Assembly: GCF_023101345.1 (NCBI RefSeq)
Contig: NZ_CP095848.1
Span: forward strand, 178,501-242,500
Direction of reading: 5' to 3'
DNA length: 64,000 bases
From: Hymenobacter sublimis
GTDB taxonomy: Bacteria; Bacteroidota; Bacteroidia; Cytophagales; Hymenobacteraceae
Part shown: piece after piece, positions 60,327-64,000 of the stretch
Layout: each line of letters begins with the position of its first letter
Numbering within the stretch: position 1 is the first letter of the stretch
Position numbers and translations under genes: made by a program
Notes under the pieces: model-generated
What the model saw: the letters and a program-made list of their open reading frames with translations, nothing else
Database searches by the model: none
What the model was told of the DNA's origin: nothing

Positions 60327-61166
60327 ATGGAAACACGCCCGCCCCAAGCAGCTCCTGGCTGGAAGCAGAAAGCCTACAGCGTCATTTTTGAAGCCGATAC
60401 GCCCGCCGGACGAACCTTCGATATTGCGCTGCTGTGGGCTATTTTGCTGAGTGTAGTTGTGGTCATGCTCGAGAGCGTACGGAGCATCAATGCCCAGTAT
60501 GGCCCCTACCTTCGGGCGGTGGAATGGGCCTTCACCGTGCTGTTCCTAACCGAATACATTGCCCGTTTAGTGGTAGTGCGCCGCCCGCTCACCTATGCCC
60601 TAAGTCTGTTGGGCATCATCGATTTTCTGTCGATTGCGCCTACCCTGGTTAGTCTGGTACTACCAGGAAGCCAATACCTACTAACGATCCGCACGTTGCG
60701 GCTACTGCGTGTATTCCGCATTTTTAAGTTAGGCCGCTTCGTAGGTGAGGGAGAATTTATCGTACGGGCCCTCAAAGCCAGCCGCTTTAAAATTTTGGTA
60801 TTCCTGACGGCTGTCTTGACACTGGTAGTCGTGATAGGTACCCTGATGTACGTGGTTGAAGGTGGTCAAAATGGCTTTACCAGTATTCCAAAGAGCATTT
60901 ATTGGGCTATTGTTACGCTTACAACCGTGGGCTACGGCGACATTTCACCCGTAACGGTGCTCGGGCAAAGCTTGGCCTCTGTGCTCATGATTCTGGGCTA
61001 TGCCATTATTGCCGTGCCCACAGGGATTGTATCGGCCCAGATGGCAACGCCGGCTACTCCGGCTTCTTCGCCGCCTACTTACAAGCAGGTTATTTGCCAT
61101 GTGTGCCAAGCCACGGAACACCGGCCCGAGGCAGAGTACTGCTGGCGGTGCGGAGAGAAGCTTTAG
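60327..61166 (+). CDS. Voltage-gated-type potassium channel with C-terminal zinc ribbon
   Basis: 279 residues. Six-helix channel subunit: an S4-like segment TIRTLRLLRVFRIFKLGRF with regularly spaced Arg, pore helix and selectivity filter TTVGYGD (199-205), then S6 ending in VPTGIVSAQM. After S6 there is no cyclic-nucleotide or RCK domain; instead the tail carries C257-x2-C260 and C272-x2-C275 (CHVC...CWRC), a small zinc-ribbon pattern. It lies 17 bases downstream of the permease. Confidence 0.93.
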   Translation: METRPPQAAPGWKQKAYSVIFEADTPAGRTFDIALLWAILLSVVVVMLESVRSINAQYGPYLRAVEWAFTVLFLTEYIARLVVVRRPLTYALSLLGIIDFLSIAPTLVSLVLPGSQYLLTIRTLRLLRVFRIFKLGRFVGEGEFIVRALKASRFKILVFLTAVLTLVVVIGTLMYVVEGGQNGFTSIPKSIYWAIVTLTTVGYGDISPVTVLGQSLASVLMILGYAIIAVPTGIVSAQMATPATPASSPPTYKQVICHVCQATEHRPEAEYCWRCGEKL

Positions 61167-61225
61167 GTGTAGAAAGCTCCGCCCTACATTTTCTACCTTT
61201 CGGGCCTTTCCAACTCCTAGCACCT

Positions 61226-62434
61226 ATGCGTTTTTCCGTCGCCCGGCTTATCATGCCGGCTATGCTGGCCGTTTTGGCTTCCTGCTCCGATAAAAAACCA
61301 AGCACCACTGAGCAGCCAGCCGCTACCCCCACCGATACGGTTGCAACCCTACCAGCTGCCCCCAAACCCGCTGCCTCCGACACTTCCGCTACCCACGATG
61401 TGGCCGCCTACCTAGCAGGACTACCTACCAGCCGCGCTGGCAACTTGCGGCCCCTCACAGCCCAGCCCGCCTGGCAGGCCTACGCCGCCGCCGCCGCCCA
61501 GAGCTGGACCAACTACCACACTACCCGCACGGCCAAGATTGAAGCTTGGGCTCAAACGGAGCTGGACTCGGTGCGGGCCACCAGTCCTACCATCTTCTAC
61601 CCCTTCAGCGGCCCCGATTTTCTCAACGTCACGACGATGTTTCCCGGTAGCCAGACCTACGTACTGATGGGCCTGGAGCCCGTTGGTACCGTGCCGCGCC
61701 CTACTACCCTAGAAAATCCCAAGCTGTTTACGGCCCTGAAAGCGTCGCTTTGGTCGGTGCTCAACTTCAGCTTTTTCCGCACGAACGACATGGCCGTTGA
61801 TCTGAAGTCGGTTGAACTCGACGGAGCCTTGCCGCTGCTGCTGCTGTTCGCCACGCGTACCAATCACCAAGTAGAAGCTGTGCGCTATATCCAGCTCACT
61901 GCGGAGGGCGAGGTAGTAGAAGCCGACACCGCTACGATTCGACGGCCTGGTTTGAAAGTGGTACCCGGGGTTGAAGTACAGCTGCGTACTGCGCAGGGCC
62001 AGCCGAAAAAGGTGGTCTACCTCTCCGCCGACCTCAGCGACTGGAAGCTAGGAGTTACCAAGGAAGCCGCCCTCAAATACGTCCAAACACTAGGGCCGCT
62101 CACCACCTACGTAAAGTCGGCTACGTATCTGATGCACAAGCCTTACTTCAGCAAAGTCCGCAATCTGATTTTAGCACGCAGCAACTACGTGCTCCAGGAC
62201 GATTCAGGCATTGCCATGAAGTACTTCCGTCCTGCCACCGATTGGCAGTTTACCTTCTACGGGACCTATAAGCGTCCTATCAACCTCTTCGCCAAACACT
62301 ACCAGCCCGAACTGACGACTGCCTACACTGACTCAGCCAACCGCCCGCGCCCCCTACCGTTTGGCACGGGCTACAACTGGCGTCAAAACAATTCCAACCT
62401 TTTGCTAGCCCACCGGACAACTACTGTTCAATAA
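61226..62434 (+). CDS. Lipoprotein of unknown function
   Basis: 402 residues. Signal peptide with lipobox (LAVLASC, Cys20), a Thr/Pro/Ala linker, then a domain of about 330 residues: WTNYHTTRTAKIEAWAQ, FYPFSGPDFLNVTTMFPGS, YVLMGLEPVGTVP, FSFFRTNDMAVDL, VVYLSADLSDWKLG, and near the end PLPFGTGYNWRQNNSNLLLA. It is a conserved exported protein not recognised by name. The ATG at 61226 is used, because the longer frame overlaps the channel gene. A -7-like box TACCTTTC lies at 61194-61201. Confidence 0.8.
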   Translation: MRFSVARLIMPAMLAVLASCSDKKPSTTEQPAATPTDTVATLPAAPKPAASDTSATHDVAAYLAGLPTSRAGNLRPLTAQPAWQAYAAAAAQSWTNYHTTRTAKIEAWAQTELDSVRATSPTIFYPFSGPDFLNVTTMFPGSQTYVLMGLEPVGTVPRPTTLENPKLFTALKASLWSVLNFSFFRTNDMAVDLKSVELDGALPLLLLFATRTNHQVEAVRYIQLTAEGEVVEADTATIRRPGLKVVPGVEVQLRTAQGQPKKVVYLSADLSDWKLGVTKEAALKYVQTLGPLTTYVKSATYLMHKPYFSKVRNLILARSNYVLQDDSGIAMKYFRPATDWQFTFYGTYKRPINLFAKHYQPELTTAYTDSANRPRPLPFGTGYNWRQNNSNLLLAHRTTTVQ

Positions 62435-62449
62435 CTCGTTATAAAATCA

Positions 62450-62492
62450 GCAACCGGCGAGCCGTATCATATAGATGCGGCTCGCCGGTTGC
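62450..62492 (+). terminator. Hairpin after lipoprotein gene
   Basis: Perfect 15-base stem GCAACCGGCGAGCCG / CGGCTCGCCGGTTGC; no T run, so termination strength is uncertain. Confidence 0.6.
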
Positions 62493-62554
62493 GTTAAAGC
62501 ACACATGACAGGTACTGCTTGGGGTAGGGGAGAGGCCTTTTGCTACCTTATTAT

Positions 62555-63850
62555 ATGATGCACATCATTCTCATTCCCATCATAGCAGCATTGCTGCGCT
62601 TGACATCCAATAAGGATCAGCATTCTGTATTGCCTCTGCCCGCTGTAACTCCAGTTGCGAACAGCCGCTTGCTAGATAGTTTGCTGAACTCCGATTCGCG
62701 TCTGCGGCCAGTGGTACAGCGCGCCGCCAACTACGAGTTACAGATCATTTACACACAAATAAACCGAGATGCTCAACAGCGGCCTTATTTCGTTCAGCAC
62801 AACTTTCGCCTTGATGCCGGCCGGTATTTCAATCCGGCTAGTCTAGTTAAGCTACCCACCGCCGCTTTAGCTCTCGAAAAGTTAAATCAACTGCAGCAAC
62901 CGGGCTTGTCTCGTCGCTCCCCAATGGCCACCGGCGTGGGCTTTCGTTGCCAGACGGCTGCTCCTTATATAGTGTCTCCTGATTCTGACCGCATCAATAC
63001 CGTCGGCAACTACATCAAGCGCATGCTACTGGTGAGTCGTAATCAGGCCTATAACCGATTATATGAATTTCTGGGGCAGGGCCCGCTCAATGCTCGTCTC
63101 CGCCAGCTAGGGTATCCTGATGCCCGAATTGTCCGACGCTTTGCTCCCTGTGATACCGCGGCCAATCGATACACCAATCCTATTGAGTTTCGAAACCCAA
63201 ATACGGGCCAAGTATGCTACCAGCAGCCGCTTACACTGAGTCGAGTTCCGTTGACGCATCCGTTAGGCCGCGTAATGAAAGGCCGCGCCTATCAGGCCGG
63301 GGGCCGCATCATCCCGCAACCATACGATTTTACTACTGCCAATTACCTGCCGTTGCAAGATGTTACGAATATGCTCAAGGTCATCTTGTTTCCGGAAGCA
63401 GTACTCGCTCAACGGCGTTTCAACCTCACCACCACCGATTATGCCTTTCTGCGCTATTACCTCCACCACACTCCGCACAGTTCAGGCTACACTGCCTACA
63501 GAGCTCCAAGCTATTTCGACGCATACAAGAAGTACCTCTACTACGGTCGAAGCAGAAAGACTGAGGCCCAAGCAGGTTTGCATATATACAACGTAGTAGG
63601 CATGTCACATGGCTACCTCGCCGACGTTGCGTACTTCGCTGACTCTACCCGGCATACAGAGTTCATGCTTAGCGCCGTCTTGTATGTGAATAAGGATGGT
63701 GTAATCAATGATGGGGCCTACGAGTATGAGTCCATTGGTTTACCCTTCTTAGCAGCCCTCGGTCAGGTGGTCAGTCAGTATGAAGCTTCGCGTGCACGAC
63801 CAATACTCCCTCTCTCTGATGAATCCTTTCCTCAAAAGCAGGTAAGATGA
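62555..63850 (+). CDS. Class A beta-lactamase-like serine hydrolase
   Basis: About 431 residues with an N-terminal hydrophobic segment (signal anchor or signal peptide). Penicillin-recognising features: S96-x2-K99 in PASLVKLPTA, the SRN motif at 161-163 in VSRNQAYNRLYEF, and near the end NVVGMSHGYLADVAYFAD in place of the KTG strand. Likely periplasmic; substrate and beta-lactam activity unknown. ATG at 62555 or 62558 is used, with a -7-like TACCTTAT at 62544-62551 and TTG at 62519-62521. GC content is lower than for most neighbours. Confidence 0.85.
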   Translation: MMHIILIPIIAALLRLTSNKDQHSVLPLPAVTPVANSRLLDSLLNSDSRLRPVVQRAANYELQIIYTQINRDAQQRPYFVQHNFRLDAGRYFNPASLVKLPTAALALEKLNQLQQPGLSRRSPMATGVGFRCQTAAPYIVSPDSDRINTVGNYIKRMLLVSRNQAYNRLYEFLGQGPLNARLRQLGYPDARIVRRFAPCDTAANRYTNPIEFRNPNTGQVCYQQPLTLSRVPLTHPLGRVMKGRAYQAGGRIIPQPYDFTTANYLPLQDVTNMLKVILFPEAVLAQRRFNLTTTDYAFLRYYLHHTPHSSGYTAYRAPSYFDAYKKYLYYGRSRKTEAQAGLHIYNVVGMSHGYLADVAYFADSTRHTEFMLSAVLYVNKDGVINDGAYEYESIGLPFLAALGQVVSQYEASRARPILPLSDESFPQKQVR

Positions 63851-64000
63851 GACCACGCCAGTAAAATGTAATACAGATTGTTGGTAGCAAACAGTTGATA
63901 ATCTGCAGAAAACGCTCGCGAGGCGTTCAACGAAGCAAATTTTAACGAAAAAAGTGTGAGCAGGGTTTGGAGAACTGAATTCGAAGCGCCACTTTTGCAC
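63851..64000. other. Window-end intergenic stretch
   Basis: 150 bases with no supported gene. A weak hairpin AACGC / GCGTT is seen at about 63911-63929. The rest is unremarkable. Confidence 0.4.

Noticed and set aside
60902..61225. Extended N terminus for the lipoprotein gene at 61226
   Set aside because: The extension overlaps the potassium channel gene in another frame and hides the signal peptide; ATG 61226 gives a textbook lipoprotein start.

Overview
The window looks like a stretch of chromosome from a GC-rich member of the Bacteroidota, most likely Hymenobacter or a close relative (Cytophagales, Hymenobacteraceae). The signs are a GldB gliding lipoprotein, many PorT-type outer-membrane barrels, DUF2480 and DUF6150-type proteins, high-GC coding sequence, few Shine-Dalgarno sites, and repeated use of the Bacteroidota promoter (TTG or TTTG, 19-20 bases, then TAnnTTTG, most often TACCTTTG). 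The genus is inferred from protein resemblance, not from a search.

Layout. 1-9.1 kb: the 3' end of RNase G/E, an orphan hybrid histidine kinase, a beta-barrel, gldB with a glycosyltransferase, endonuclease III, and an ECF sigma factor overlapping a small putative regulator. 9-16.3 kb: a small unknown protein, an MFS exporter, an NlpE-type lipoprotein, a zinc-finger-like protein, an alpha/beta-hydrolase-fold protein that lacks its nucleophile serine, an SGNH hydrolase and an ADP-ribosylglycohydrolase. 16.4-23 kb: uvrA, a TspO-like membrane protein, tpiA, a DUF6150-like protein and prmA. 23.4-31.3 kb: a 1730-residue exported protein of unknown function with a poly-lysine tail, plsY, a DUF2199 protein and an M20 dipeptidase. 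31.4-36.2 kb: four tandem PorT-family barrels and a PagL-like lipid A deacylase. 36.3-44.9 kb: pyrD, comM/yifB, a small membrane protein with gmhA, an MsbA-type ABC exporter and a Wzi-like capsule protein, together an envelope-polysaccharide-leaning block. 45-52 kb: a FemAB/GNAT-like protein overlapping upp, a small membrane protein, a DEAD-box helicase, tRNA-His, a PfkB kinase, two tandem disordered small proteins and a lipoprotein. 52-64 kb: M61 peptidase, rpmH-rnpA, an S41 protease, tsaB, DUF2480, an amino-acid permease with a potassium channel, a lipoprotein and a serine hydrolase.

Most genes are ordinary housekeeping or envelope genes in short transcription units, often separated by strong bidirectional hairpins. 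No phage, insertion sequence, CRISPR array or recognised defence system was seen. The less ordinary material is between genes: perfect palindromes up to 72 bp at gene ends, four related GTCATYC-headed inverted repeats, and a 214-bp nested inverted-repeat element. Among proteins, the 1730-residue exported protein, the nucleophile-less hydrolase, the barrel array, the paired disordered proteins and the channel with a zinc ribbon deserve attention. I did not find a convincing new multi-gene system.
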